From positions 186,001 through 250,000 of the forward strand of contig NZ_WHNQ01000004.1 in assembly GCF_009362785.1 (NCBI RefSeq): DNA of 64,000 nucleotides. Reading direction: 5' to 3'. Under the pieces are notes generated by a model that saw only the letters and a program-made list of their open reading frames with translations, was not told where the DNA came from and ran no database searches. Shown here in pieces: positions 10,027 through 18,339 of this stretch. Position numbers and translations under genes: made by a program. The stretch's first letter is position 1. Every line of letters starts with the position of its first letter. The DNA comes from Paraburkholderia atlantica (GTDB taxonomy: Bacteria; Pseudomonadota; Gammaproteobacteria; Burkholderiales; Burkholderiaceae).

Positions 10027-11178
10027 TCAAGCGTAGTGTTCGACGGTTTCGAGCGACGCGGCCGCGAAGCCGTCCTCGGTAAACAGATGACAGGCGGTAA
10101 GCGGCACCAGCAGGCTCGCGCGATCGCCTGGCGCGAGGCGCGTGTTGCCCGGCGCCTTGGCGATCAGCACGGCGCCGCCGGGTTGATCGAGGTGCACGTA
10201 GCTGTGTTCGCCAAGCTGCTCGACGAGCGATACGGTGCGCGCGAGCACACCCTCTTGCGACGCGGCCGATGCATCGACGAACTCCAGATGCTCGGGGCGC
10301 ACGCCGAGCGTGACCGGCTGAGCTGACTGCAAGCCCACGCTGCTGACCGGCACACGCACGTTCTCGCCGGTGTGATCGAGCGTGACGAGCACGACTTGCG
10401 CATCGACCGACGCCACCTTGCCCGGCAGGAAATTCATTCGCGGCGAGCCGATAAAGCCGGCCACGAAGCGGCTTTTCGGGCGGTGATACAGCTCGAGCGG
10501 CGCGCCGATCTGCGCGATGCTGCCGTAGCGCTCGGTGTCCTTGCCCGAATGCAGCAGCACGATCTTGTCCGCGAGCGTCATCGCTTCGATCTGATCGTGC
10601 GTCACGTAGACCACGCTCGCCTTCGCGAACTGCTTATGCAGGCGCGCGATTTCGACGCGCGTTTGTCCGCGCAAGGTTGCATCGAGATTGGACAGCGGTT
10701 CGTCGAACAGAAACACGCCGGGCTCGCGCACGATCGCGCGGCCGATCGCGACGCGCTGCCGTTGCCCGCCCGACAGCGCCTTCGGCTTGCGCTCGAGCAG
10801 TGCCTCGAGTTGCAGAATGCGCGCGGCTTCACGCACCTTGCGCTCGATTTCATCCTTCGGGGTCTTCGCGAGTTTCAGACCGAACGCCATGTTCTCGAAC
10901 ACGCTCATGTGCGGAAACAGCGCATAGCTCTGGAACACCATCGCGACGCCGCGTTGCGCGGCCGGCACGTCGTTGACGATCTTCCCGCCGATCGACAGGT
11001 CGCCGTCGGTCACGTCCTCGAGTCCGGCGATCATGCGCAGCAGCGTGGACTTGCCACAGCCCGACGGGCCGAGAAACACGCAGAATTCGTTTTCGCCGAT
11101 ATCCAGATCGACGTTGCGAATCACCGGCGCACCGTCGCCATACGCCTTTTGCACGCCTCGTAACGAAATGCTCGCCAT
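10027..11178 (-). CDS. Sugar ABC transporter ATP-binding protein (MalK/UgpC type)
   Basis: A 383-residue ATPase. Walker A is GPSGCGKST (near residue 37), the signature is [14 protein letters not shown], Walker B is [13 protein letters not shown] and the switch His lies in VTHDQIEAM. The C-terminal third (after about 240) is the TOBE/regulatory domain of MalK-like proteins. It energises the two permeases encoded further down the operon. It is the first gene of the operon, starting 38 bases from a perfect palindrome that probably binds the divergent LacI-type repressor. GGAGTCGAGG precedes the ATG. Confidence 0.94.
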   Translation of the reverse strand: MASISLRGVQKAYGDGAPVIRNVDLDIGENEFCVFLGPSGCGKSTLLRMIAGLEDVTDGDLSIGGKIVNDVPAAQRGVAMVFQSYALFPHMSVFENMAFGLKLAKTPKDEIERKVREAARILQLEALLERKPKALSGGQRQRVAIGRAIVREPGVFLFDEPLSNLDATLRGQTRVEIARLHKQFAKASVVYVTHDQIEAMTLADKIVLLHSGKDTERYGSIAQIGAPLELYHRPKSRFVAGFIGSPRMNFLPGKVASVDAQVVLVTLDHTGENVRVPVSSVGLQSAQPVTLGVRPEHLEFVDASAASQEGVLARTVSLVEQLGEHSYVHLDQPGGAVLIAKAPGNTRLAPGDRASLLVPLTACHLFTEDGFAAASLETVEHYA

Positions 11179-11215
11179 TGCCTCGACTCCGTGATTTAAT
11201 CGGCGCGAAGTCGGA

Positions 11216-11231
11216 GATTAAGCGCTTAATC
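11216..11231. promoter_or_regulatory. Perfect 16-bp palindrome, candidate LacI-family operator
   Basis: GATTAAGCGCTTAATC is perfectly self-complementary with a central CG, the pattern expected of a LacI-family operator. It lies between the divergent LacI-type gene (start 11372) and the ABC/GH42 operon (start 11178), 37 bases before the operon start, where binding would block transcription. Confidence 0.75.
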
Positions 11232-11371
11232 AGCGTGACCGAAAAATCGATCGCAAGGCGATCGTTGGTCTGTCTCCGATATCGTTTTGTACGTTGGTTC
11301 GACGACAGATGTTGCCGCGCCTTGCGCCGCGACGCAAATGCCGGGCAGCCATCCCAGATACTGACCAGATC

Positions 11372-12415
11372 ATGCCTACACTCAGCGAAGTCGCGCGTCA
11401 TGCCGGCGTTACGCCGGCCACGGTGTCCAACGTGCTGCGCAATCGCGGCCGCGTCGGCGAAACGACCCGGCAACGCGTGCTCGACGCGGTCGCGGCGCTC
11501 GGCTATCGCCCGCATCTCGCCGCGCGCGCGCTCGCCGAAGGCCGCGCCCCGACGCTTGCGCTGATGGTGTCGAGCATCGCGAATCCGTTCTATCCGGAGT
11601 TCGCGCTCGCGGTCGAACGCGCCGCGCGCACGAGCGGCCACTTCGTGATCATCTGCAATACCAACGAGGACCCGCTGAGTGGCCGCGCGTACCTCGACCA
11701 GATTGCCGGCACCTTGTCCGAAGGTGTGCTCGTGACCAACGCGAACCTCGATTTCGCCGATCTGCACAAGACCGAAGCGCGCGGCACACCGGTCGTGCTG
11801 TGCATGTGGGAGCGGCCCAGCGAGCCGCCCGGTTTGCCGTGCGTCGCGGTCGATTTCCGGCTGGCCGGCAAACTGGCCGCCGAGCACCTGCTCGAACTCG
11901 GGCATCGGCGCATTGGTGCGATCGTCGGCAGCAAGGCGTCGGGTATTCACGCGACGCGCTACGAAGGTTTCGTCGACGCATTGCGCGCTGCCGGCGTGCC
12001 GAAGAATCGCGTGCGACACGGGCTCGACACGATCCACGGCGGCTACCTTGCGGCGCGCGCGCTGCTCGAAGCCGATCCGCAACTGAGCGCGATCTTCGTG
12101 ACCAACGACCTGCCCGCGCTCGGCGCAATGCACGCGGCGGCAGACCTCGGCCTGCGCGTGCCGCACGATCTGTCGGTGATCGGCATCACCGACATCCAGC
12201 TCGCGCGCGAGTCGCGTCCCGCGCTGACGACGGTGGCGGTACCGACGGTCGAGGTCGCCGGACTTGCAGTGGAACTGCTGCGCGAGCTGATCGAGACGTC
12301 GTACGGACAGGCGGGACGCGCCGTGGGGGATGTGCGGGCGCACGTGCCGATGCGGATTTCGTCCGAGCCGAAACTGGTCGTGCGCGCGTCGACGGCCGCG
12401 CCCCGCTCGCGTTGA
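11372..12415 (+). CDS. LacI-family transcriptional regulator
   Basis: A 347-residue repressor. Residues 1-50 form the helix-turn-helix and hinge (TLSEVARHAGVTPATVSNVLRN, then GYRPHLAARALAEGR). The rest is a periplasmic-binding-protein-like ligand domain ending in the usual dimerisation segment. The gene is divergent from the ABC transporter/GH42 operon, so it is very probably its local repressor, relieved by a sugar. The frame is open back to 11294, but the family always starts close to TLSEVA, so ATG 11372 is chosen even though its ribosome-binding site is weak. Confidence 0.93.
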   Translation: MPTLSEVARHAGVTPATVSNVLRNRGRVGETTRQRVLDAVAALGYRPHLAARALAEGRAPTLALMVSSIANPFYPEFALAVERAARTSGHFVIICNTNEDPLSGRAYLDQIAGTLSEGVLVTNANLDFADLHKTEARGTPVVLCMWERPSEPPGLPCVAVDFRLAGKLAAEHLLELGHRRIGAIVGSKASGIHATRYEGFVDALRAAGVPKNRVRHGLDTIHGGYLAARALLEADPQLSAIFVTNDLPALGAMHAAADLGLRVPHDLSVIGITDIQLARESRPALTTVAVPTVEVAGLAVELLRELIETSYGQAGRAVGDVRAHVPMRISSEPKLVVRASTAAPRSR

Positions 12416-12476
12416 TGTGGCCGTAACAGCCACGACGCAACCTTGCAGTCGACGAGGTTCGGCCAGCTTGCGCGCA

Positions 12477-13685
12477 TCAACTCGCGTGACGGGGCACACG
12501 CGCACCGACTGCCAAAGCAATGCAGGCCAATACCGCGGAAACCGCGGCAAATGCGACGTTCGCCCACAAATGCCCGACCCGGGTCGACAGCAAGGCTATG
12601 CCGACCGCCGGCAACGAGTTGCCGGTGTAACAGCAGAGCAGATAAGCCGATAGCAATTCGGCGCGCTGGTCCGCGGGCGAGATCCGGTTGACCTCCTGCA
12701 AGCTGCCGCGAAAACCGAGCGCGGCCGCGATGCCACACGACGCCGTCGCCGCGCTCAGCACCACGATCGACGCGGCGACCTGCGCCCACAGCAGCAACGC
12801 CAGACTCGGCGGCAACAGCCACAGTCCGGCAAACATCGCGGTGCGGGCGGCGAGTTTCGACGTGACCATCACCGTGATCGTGCTCGCGACAAACAGCTCG
12901 GCGACGAGCGCCCCGCTCAGCGCGGGGCTATGCAGATGCATGCTGTTCGCGATCAGATTGGGCAACAACGCCGCGAAAAAACCGAGCAGCGCGAAGGTCG
13001 CGAATGCGGTGACGGCAGGCACGACGAATGCCACGCGCAATCGCGCGGGTACGCCGATGCGCGGCGCGAACGACACCTGCGCCAGGGTCCGGGCGCGCTC
13101 CTGCACCGTTTCGCATGCGAGCGCCGCCAACGCCGCGGTGACCAGAAGCGTCAACAGATAAACGACGAACACCGTGTGCAACGGCCACGGCGCGAATTGC
13201 GCGAGCAGACCGGTCAGCAGCGGCCCCACTCCGAGCCCGGCCAGATTGACCGCCGCGGCAAGACGGCTAGCGGGCGCCTTGTCGGCGCCGGCGTGCAATT
13301 CCGCGATCCACGCGGTCGCCGTCGCGGCACCGACGCCGATCGCGAGTCCGCTTGCCGCTCGAGCGACGAAAAGCCACGTCGCATGCGTGGCGAATAGAAA
13401 GCACATCGTGCTCGCGATCGCGGCTGCGAGCACCAGCAGAGTGACCGGTCGACGGCCGGCCTGATCGGACACGCGACCGAATAAGAACAACGCGCCGAGA
13501 TTGCCGATCACGTAGGTCGCGTACACGAGCGTGATCGTCAGATCGGACAAGCCGAACCGGTGTTGATAGAGCGGATAAAGCGGCGTGACCATCGTGCTGC
13601 CCGCGTACAGAACGCCGATCACGAGCGCGGCGGCGATCAACGATGCGCGGGAGCCGAGTCGTCGCTGCCACCAATGCGAAGGCAT
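12477..13685 (-). CDS. MFS transporter, drug-efflux type
   Basis: A 402-residue protein with about 12 membrane segments. The loop 2-3 motif GRVSDQAGRRPVT is the classical MFS signature, and the segment with GLAIGVGAATATAWIAEL resembles efflux-type members. CGGAGAGA precedes the ATG at 13685; the open frame extends to 13877 but the extension is polar, arginine-rich and unlike a transporter. It converges with the LacI-type gene. Substrate cannot be told from sequence. Confidence 0.88.
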   Translation of the reverse strand: MPSHWWQRRLGSRASLIAAALVIGVLYAGSTMVTPLYPLYQHRFGLSDLTITLVYATYVIGNLGALFLFGRVSDQAGRRPVTLLVLAAAIASTMCFLFATHATWLFVARAASGLAIGVGAATATAWIAELHAGADKAPASRLAAAVNLAGLGVGPLLTGLLAQFAPWPLHTVFVVYLLTLLVTAALAALACETVQERARTLAQVSFAPRIGVPARLRVAFVVPAVTAFATFALLGFFAALLPNLIANSMHLHSPALSGALVAELFVASTITVMVTSKLAARTAMFAGLWLLPPSLALLLWAQVAASIVVLSAATASCGIAAALGFRGSLQEVNRISPADQRAELLSAYLLCCYTGNSLPAVGIALLSTRVGHLWANVAFAAVSAVLACIALAVGARVPRHAS

Positions 13686-13891
13686 GGGTCTCTCCGACAG
13701 GTCCACGTCCTGTCGAGGCGAGCAAGTGCTGTTCCGCCGCGACCTCCCCTCAGGATTCAGCGGATACCGAAAAAGCGCGTTACACGCGCGAATTGTGTTG
13801 AAAAACCCTCGTTCAGCCTTCAACAAGCTTTCAGTTGAGCCAGGACTTTCCCGAAGCCGAGACACGCTGCTCCGCACTGCAACACTCCTTC

Positions 13892-13914
13892 AAAGCCTTG
13901 CCACACAAGGCTTT
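13892..13914. repeat. Perfect 9-bp inverted repeat (AAAGCCTTG / CAAGGCTTT)
   Basis: Two perfectly complementary 9-base arms separated by five bases, in the space between the MFS gene and frcB. There is no T-run on either side, so it is more likely a protein-binding site or RNA hairpin than a terminator. Confidence 0.55.
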
Positions 13915-13991
13915 CAGCCTGGACCCGGGGCGCTGCACGGCAATTATTCTGCGTTCACATTTCCTTGACGATCGGCTGCGCGCCTGCTGTA

Positions 13992-14014
13992 CTAAATCAA
14001 CCAAAGTGATTTAG
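13992..14014. promoter_or_regulatory. Inverted repeat CTAAATCA-N7-TGATTTAG, candidate frc operator
   Basis: Two perfect 8-base arms separated by seven bases, about 120 bases before the frcB start. AT-rich inverted repeats of this layout are typical of ROK-type repressor sites, and a ROK-type regulator is the last gene of this cluster. Assignment to that regulator is inference. Confidence 0.6.
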
Positions 14015-14134
14015 GCGATTTCCTTCGGACCACGTCGAATCGAAGCGTCATCGCCAAACGTCGACCCCGCAGTTTTGCAGTTTCGATCTATCTGCAGTCT
14101 CACACATCGTTGCCAATAACCGGAGGAGCGTCTC

Positions 14135-15136
14135 ATGAATCTGAATTCCCACAGGCGTCCTGTCGCCAGGACAATCGTGTCGATGTGCGCCGCGGCAGCG
14201 GCGCTGTGGTGCGCGAGCGCGAGTCAGGCCGCCGACCAGCCCGTCATCGGCCTGATCACGAAGACCGATACGAATCCGTTCTTCGTCAAGATGCGCCAGG
14301 GCGCGGACGCGGCCGCGTCGAAAGACGGCGCGAAACTGATCACGGCCGCCGGCAAGTTCGACGGCGACAACGCGAGCCAGGTCACCGCGATCGAAAACAT
14401 GATGACGGCCGGCGCGAAGGCGATCCTGATCACACCGAGCGACACCAAGGCGATCGTGCCGAGCATCAAGAAGGCGCGCGCGGCCGGCGTGATGGTCGTC
14501 GCGCTCGATACGCCGACCGACCCGCAGGACGCGACCGACGCCCTGTTCGCCACCGACAACTTCAAGGCCGGCGTGCTGATCGGCAAATATGCGAAGGCCG
14601 CGCTGAACGGCAAGCCCGCGAAGATCGCCACGCTCGACCTCGCGCCGGGCGTGTCGGTCGGCGTGCTGCGTCACAACGGCTTCCTCGAAGGCTTCGGCGT
14701 CAAGGAAGGCGATGCGTCGATCGTCTGCAGCCAGGACACGCGCGGCGATCAGGCGAAAGGCCAGACCGCGATGGAAAACTGCCTGCAGAAAGCGCCCGAT
14801 ATCAACGTCGTCTACACGATCAACGAACCGGCCGCGGCCGGCGCGTATCGCGCGCTGAAGGCAGCAGGCAAGGACAAGGGCGTGATGATCGTGTCGATCG
14901 ACGGCGGTTGCGAAGGCGTGCGCAACGTGAAGGCCGGCGCGATCGCAGCGACCTCGCAGCAGTATCCGCTGAAGATGGCCTCGCTCGGCGTCACCGCCGG
15001 CGTCGACTACGCGAAGACCGGCAAGAAAGTCTCCGGGTATCAGGACACCGGCGTCACGCTGATCACCGACAAACCGATGTCCGGCGTCGATAGCAAGGAC
15101 ACGAAGTTCGGCCTCGATAACTGCTGGGGCAAGTAA
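14135..15136 (+). CDS. frcB: Fructose-type ABC transporter substrate-binding protein FrcB
   Basis: A 333-residue periplasmic sugar-binding protein (CUT2, RbsB-like). A signal peptide runs to about residue 32 (cleavage near SQAAD). The mature start VIGLITKTDTNPFFVKMRQGAD, then ILITPSDTKAIVP, VVALDTPTDPQDATDALFATDN and YTINEPAAAGAYRALK match the FrcB proteins of rhizobia as I remember them, where the ligands are fructose and some other sugars. GGAGGAG precedes the ATG. It is first of frcB-frcC-frcA-regulator. Exact ligand specificity is inferred. Confidence 0.88.
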   Translation: MNLNSHRRPVARTIVSMCAAAAALWCASASQAADQPVIGLITKTDTNPFFVKMRQGADAAASKDGAKLITAAGKFDGDNASQVTAIENMMTAGAKAILITPSDTKAIVPSIKKARAAGVMVVALDTPTDPQDATDALFATDNFKAGVLIGKYAKAALNGKPAKIATLDLAPGVSVGVLRHNGFLEGFGVKEGDASIVCSQDTRGDQAKGQTAMENCLQKAPDINVVYTINEPAAAGAYRALKAAGKDKGVMIVSIDGGCEGVRNVKAGAIAATSQQYPLKMASLGVTAGVDYAKTGKKVSGYQDTGVTLITDKPMSGVDSKDTKFGLDNCWGK

Positions 15137-15233
15137 CGCGCATTGCACAGCGGCCCGTTGCGCGTCGTACCGGGCCGCCATCTGATTCGCCGCGTGACCT
15201 TCACGTCACGCTCATGTACCGAGGACTGCCATC

Positions 15234-16223
15234 ATGTCGACCCCTTCCGCGCCCGCCGGCCGCCGGCGCCCGTCTTTCTCCGAGCACCTTCCGTCGCTGT
15301 CCGAAATCGGACCGCTGATCGCGCTGGTGCTGGCCTGCGGGTTCTTTATTTCGCAGAGCAGCCGCTTTCTATCGTTCCAGAACCTGTCGCTGATCCTGCA
15401 ACAGACGATGGTCGTCGCGGTCATCGCGATCGGCCAGACACTGATCGTGCTGACCGGTGGCATCGATCTGTCCTGCGGCATGGTGATGGCTTTCGGCTCG
15501 ATCATCATGACCAAGTTCGCGGTCGTGCTCGGCGTACCACCCATTCTCGCAATCCTGTGCGGCATCGGCGCCAGTACCTTGTTCGGCTTACTGAACGGTC
15601 TGTTGATCACGCGCATCAAGTTGCCGGCGTTCATCGTCACGCTGGGTACGCTGAACATCGCGTTTGCGCTCACGCAGATCTACTCGAACGCGGAAAGCGT
15701 GTCGAACCTGCCCGACGCGATCATGTTCTTCGGCAGCACGTTCAAGCTCGGACCGGCGGAAGTCACGTACGGCACCGTGCTGACGCTGCTGATGTACCTG
15801 GCCACGTGGTTCGTGCTGCGCGACACGGTGCCCGGCCGCCATCTGTACGCGCTCGGCAACAACGCCGAGGCCGCGCGGCTGATGGGCCTGTCGTCGCAGC
15901 GCATTCTGCTGATCGTCTACACGCTCGCCGGCGCGATCTATGGCATCGCCGCGCTGCTGTCGGTAGCGCGCACCGGCGTCGGCGATCCGCAAGCCGGGCA
16001 GACCGAGAACCTCGACAGCATCACCGCGGTCGTGCTCGGCGGCACGAGTCTGTTCGGCGGACGCGGGTCGATCGTCGGCACCTTGCTTGGAGCGCTGATC
16101 GTCGGCGTGTTTCGTAACGGCCTGACGCTGATCGGCGTGTCCTCGGTGTACCAGGTCTTGATCACCGGCATCCTCGTGATTCTCGCGGTCGCCGCCGATA
16201 AACTCTCGCACCGCGGCCGTTGA
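15234..16223 (+). CDS. frcC: Sugar ABC transporter permease FrcC
   Basis: A 329-residue inner-membrane permease of the RbsC/FrcC (CUT2) family, with about ten hydrophobic segments and the conserved GQTLIVLTGGIDLSCGM near residue 65. As a homodimer it would form the membrane path for sugar supplied by FrcB. The C-terminal GGTSLFGGRGSIVGTLLGALIVG is also typical. GAGGA precedes the ATG. The stop codon is 20 bases before the frcA start. Confidence 0.92.
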   Translation: MSTPSAPAGRRRPSFSEHLPSLSEIGPLIALVLACGFFISQSSRFLSFQNLSLILQQTMVVAVIAIGQTLIVLTGGIDLSCGMVMAFGSIIMTKFAVVLGVPPILAILCGIGASTLFGLLNGLLITRIKLPAFIVTLGTLNIAFALTQIYSNAESVSNLPDAIMFFGSTFKLGPAEVTYGTVLTLLMYLATWFVLRDTVPGRHLYALGNNAEAARLMGLSSQRILLIVYTLAGAIYGIAALLSVARTGVGDPQAGQTENLDSITAVVLGGTSLFGGRGSIVGTLLGALIVGVFRNGLTLIGVSSVYQVLITGILVILAVAADKLSHRGR

Positions 16224-16243
16224 TCCCGCACAGGAGCCTTGTC

Positions 16244-17047
16244 ATGCTGACCTCCACCTCCCCTTCCACGTCCGCTGCGATGCCGGTTCTGCAAGCACGC
16301 GGGCTCGTCAAACGTTATGGCAACGTGACCGCGCTCGACGGTTGCGATTTCGAAGTGCTGCCCGGCGAGATCCTCGCGGTGATCGGCGACAACGGCGCGG
16401 GCAAATCGTCGCTGATCAAGGCGCTCTCGGGCGCGACGGTGCCCGACGAAGGCGAGATTCTGCTCGACGGCAAACCGGTCAAGTTCCGCAGTCCGCTCGA
16501 CGCGCGCGCTCAGGGCATCGAGACCGTGTACCAGGAACTCGCGGTCGCGCCGGCGATGAGCATCGCCGAAAACCTGTTTCTCGCCCGCGAATTGCTGAAA
16601 CCGGGCTGGCGCGGCTCGCTGTTCAAGATGATCGACAAGCGCCGCATGCTCGACGAAGCGACCGCGGCCATGAAAGATCTGCAGATCGGCATCCGCTCGA
16701 TGCGCCAGGCGGTCGAAACGCTGTCGGGCGGTCAGCGCCAGGGCGTCGCCGTGGCACGCAGCGCGGCGTTCGCGCGCCACGTCGTGATTCTCGACGAGCC
16801 CACCGCCGCGCTCGGCGTGAAGGAGGGCAACATGGTGCTCGAACTGATCCGCCGCGTACGCGATCGTGGTCTGCCGGTCATTCTGATCAGCCACAACATG
16901 CCGCACGTGTTCGAGATCGCCGACCGCATCCACATTCAACGGCTCGGCCGGCGCGCGGCGCTCGTCAATACGAAGGACGTGCACATGTCGGAAGCGGTCG
17001 CGATCATGACCGGCGCGAAGACAGCCGACGTGAAGGCGATCGCATGA
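16244..17047 (+). CDS. frcA: Sugar ABC transporter ATP-binding protein FrcA
   Basis: A 267-residue ATPase with one nucleotide-binding domain, as in FrcA, rather than the two tandem domains of RbsA. Walker A is GDNGAGKSS, the signature is LSGGQRQGVAVARS, Walker B is VVILDEPTAALG and the switch His is in ILISHNMPHVFE. AGGAG lies eight bases before ATG 16244; an in-frame TTG at 16220 overlaps the frcC stop and is less likely. It powers FrcC and is followed after 42 bases by the ROK-type regulator. Confidence 0.92.
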   Translation: MLTSTSPSTSAAMPVLQARGLVKRYGNVTALDGCDFEVLPGEILAVIGDNGAGKSSLIKALSGATVPDEGEILLDGKPVKFRSPLDARAQGIETVYQELAVAPAMSIAENLFLARELLKPGWRGSLFKMIDKRRMLDEATAAMKDLQIGIRSMRQAVETLSGGQRQGVAVARSAAFARHVVILDEPTAALGVKEGNMVLELIRRVRDRGLPVILISHNMPHVFEIADRIHIQRLGRRAALVNTKDVHMSEAVAIMTGAKTADVKAIA

Positions 17048-17089
17048 CGCGCCGCTCAACCCGCTGAGCCACGAGGCCGATACACGACA

Positions 17090-18334
17090 ATGGACACCTC
17101 CAGCACCAGCACGCGTTCGCCGGTCAAACGCACGGTCGGCTCGAACCAGGTGGGCATGCGGCAATTCAACGAGCGGATCGTGCTGCAAACGATCCGCTTG
17201 CATGGCCCGCTGCCGAAGGCCGAGGTCGGCCGCCTCACGCGTCTTTCGATGCAGACGGTGTCGATGATCGCCGATCGGCTGATCGCCGACGGTCTGCTCG
17301 AAAAGCAGGCGCGCGTGCGTGGCAAGATCGGCCAGCCGTCGGTGCCGATCGCGTTGTGCGCGGACGGCGCGTACACGATCGGCATCAAGGTCGGACGCCG
17401 CAGTCTCGACGTGCTCGCGATGGATTTCGCCGGGCGCATCGTGTGCCGCGACGTGTTCGAGTATGCGTATCCCGACCCGCGAACGCTGTTCCCCGCGCTC
17501 GAAAGCAAACTCGCGCGCGTGAACCAGACGCTCGGTGCGAAGGCCGGCAAAGTGGTCGGCGTAGGCGTCGCGGCGCCGTTGTGGCTCGGCGGCTGGCGCG
17601 ACTTTCTCGGCGCGCCGCCCGACGCGCTCGAAGCCTGGAACGACATCGATCTACGCGCGCGCATCGCGACGATAACCGGCCTGCCCGTCGAGTTCGCCAA
17701 AGACACCACGGCCGCGTGCGCGGCCGAACTCGTGATGGGCCAGGGACGTGGCATCCACAACTTCCTGTATCTATTCGTCGGCACGTTCATCGGCGGCGGG
17801 CTCGTGATCGACGGCCGTCTGCATGGCGGTCCGCACGACAACGCGGGCGCGGTCGGTTCGATCCCGCTGCGCGAAGGCAGCGCACGCAAACCCGCGCGGC
17901 AGTTGCTGCACGCGGCATCGGGCTTCGTGCTCGAACAGCTGTTCAGCGATGCGGGCGCGCCGGCCGCCGCGGCGCACGATCATCGCGCGCTGTCGCCCGA
18001 GTTGTGGCGGCATACCGAGCAATGGCTCGACAGCGCGTGCCCGGCAATCGCAAACGCGCTAACCAATGCGGCCGCGCTGCTCGATCTCGAAGCCGTCGTG
18101 ATCGACGGCGAGTTCGACCGGCTATTGCTGCGCGAGATCATTCGCCGCACCGAGCGCGTACTCGATCGTTTCGAATGGGAAGGGATGGTGCGGCCGCAAT
18201 TGCTGGAAGGTGCGATCGGTGCCGATGCCCGTGCAATGGGCGGTGCGATTCTGCCGCTATACGCGCATTTCGCACCGGTCCATGAACTGTTTCTGAAGCC
18301 GGCGGCCACCGAGCCGGGTTATGACGAGCGGTAA
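17090..18334 (+). CDS. frcR: ROK-family transcriptional regulator, probable frc repressor
   Basis: A 414-residue protein. An N-terminal winged helix-turn-helix (about residues 20-85, VGMRQFNERIVLQTIRLHGP then EVGRLTRLSMQTVSMIADRL) is fused to a ROK domain. The catalytic-type Asp is kept in FAKDTTAACAAEL, but the usual EIGH and CxCGxxGC zinc motif are absent (the equivalent segment reads NAGAVGSIPL), so it is most likely a sugar-sensing regulator, not a kinase. It follows frcA closely and ends five bases from the convergent penicillin-binding protein gene. No sugar kinase is present in this cluster. Confidence 0.85.
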   Translation: MDTSSTSTRSPVKRTVGSNQVGMRQFNERIVLQTIRLHGPLPKAEVGRLTRLSMQTVSMIADRLIADGLLEKQARVRGKIGQPSVPIALCADGAYTIGIKVGRRSLDVLAMDFAGRIVCRDVFEYAYPDPRTLFPALESKLARVNQTLGAKAGKVVGVGVAAPLWLGGWRDFLGAPPDALEAWNDIDLRARIATITGLPVEFAKDTTAACAAELVMGQGRGIHNFLYLFVGTFIGGGLVIDGRLHGGPHDNAGAVGSIPLREGSARKPARQLLHAASGFVLEQLFSDAGAPAAAAHDHRALSPELWRHTEQWLDSACPAIANALTNAAALLDLEAVVIDGEFDRLLLREIIRRTERVLDRFEWEGMVRPQLLEGAIGADARAMGGAILPLYAHFAPVHELFLKPAATEPGYDER

Positions 18335-18339
18335 GCGCT

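Larger units (their letters stand above)
13686..14134. other. Divergent intergenic region, MFS gene / frcB
   Basis: About 450 bases holding the promoters of the MFS gene (leftward) and frcB (rightward). Two inverted repeats are called separately: 13892-13914 and 13992-14014. No gene is supported here. Confidence 0.6.
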
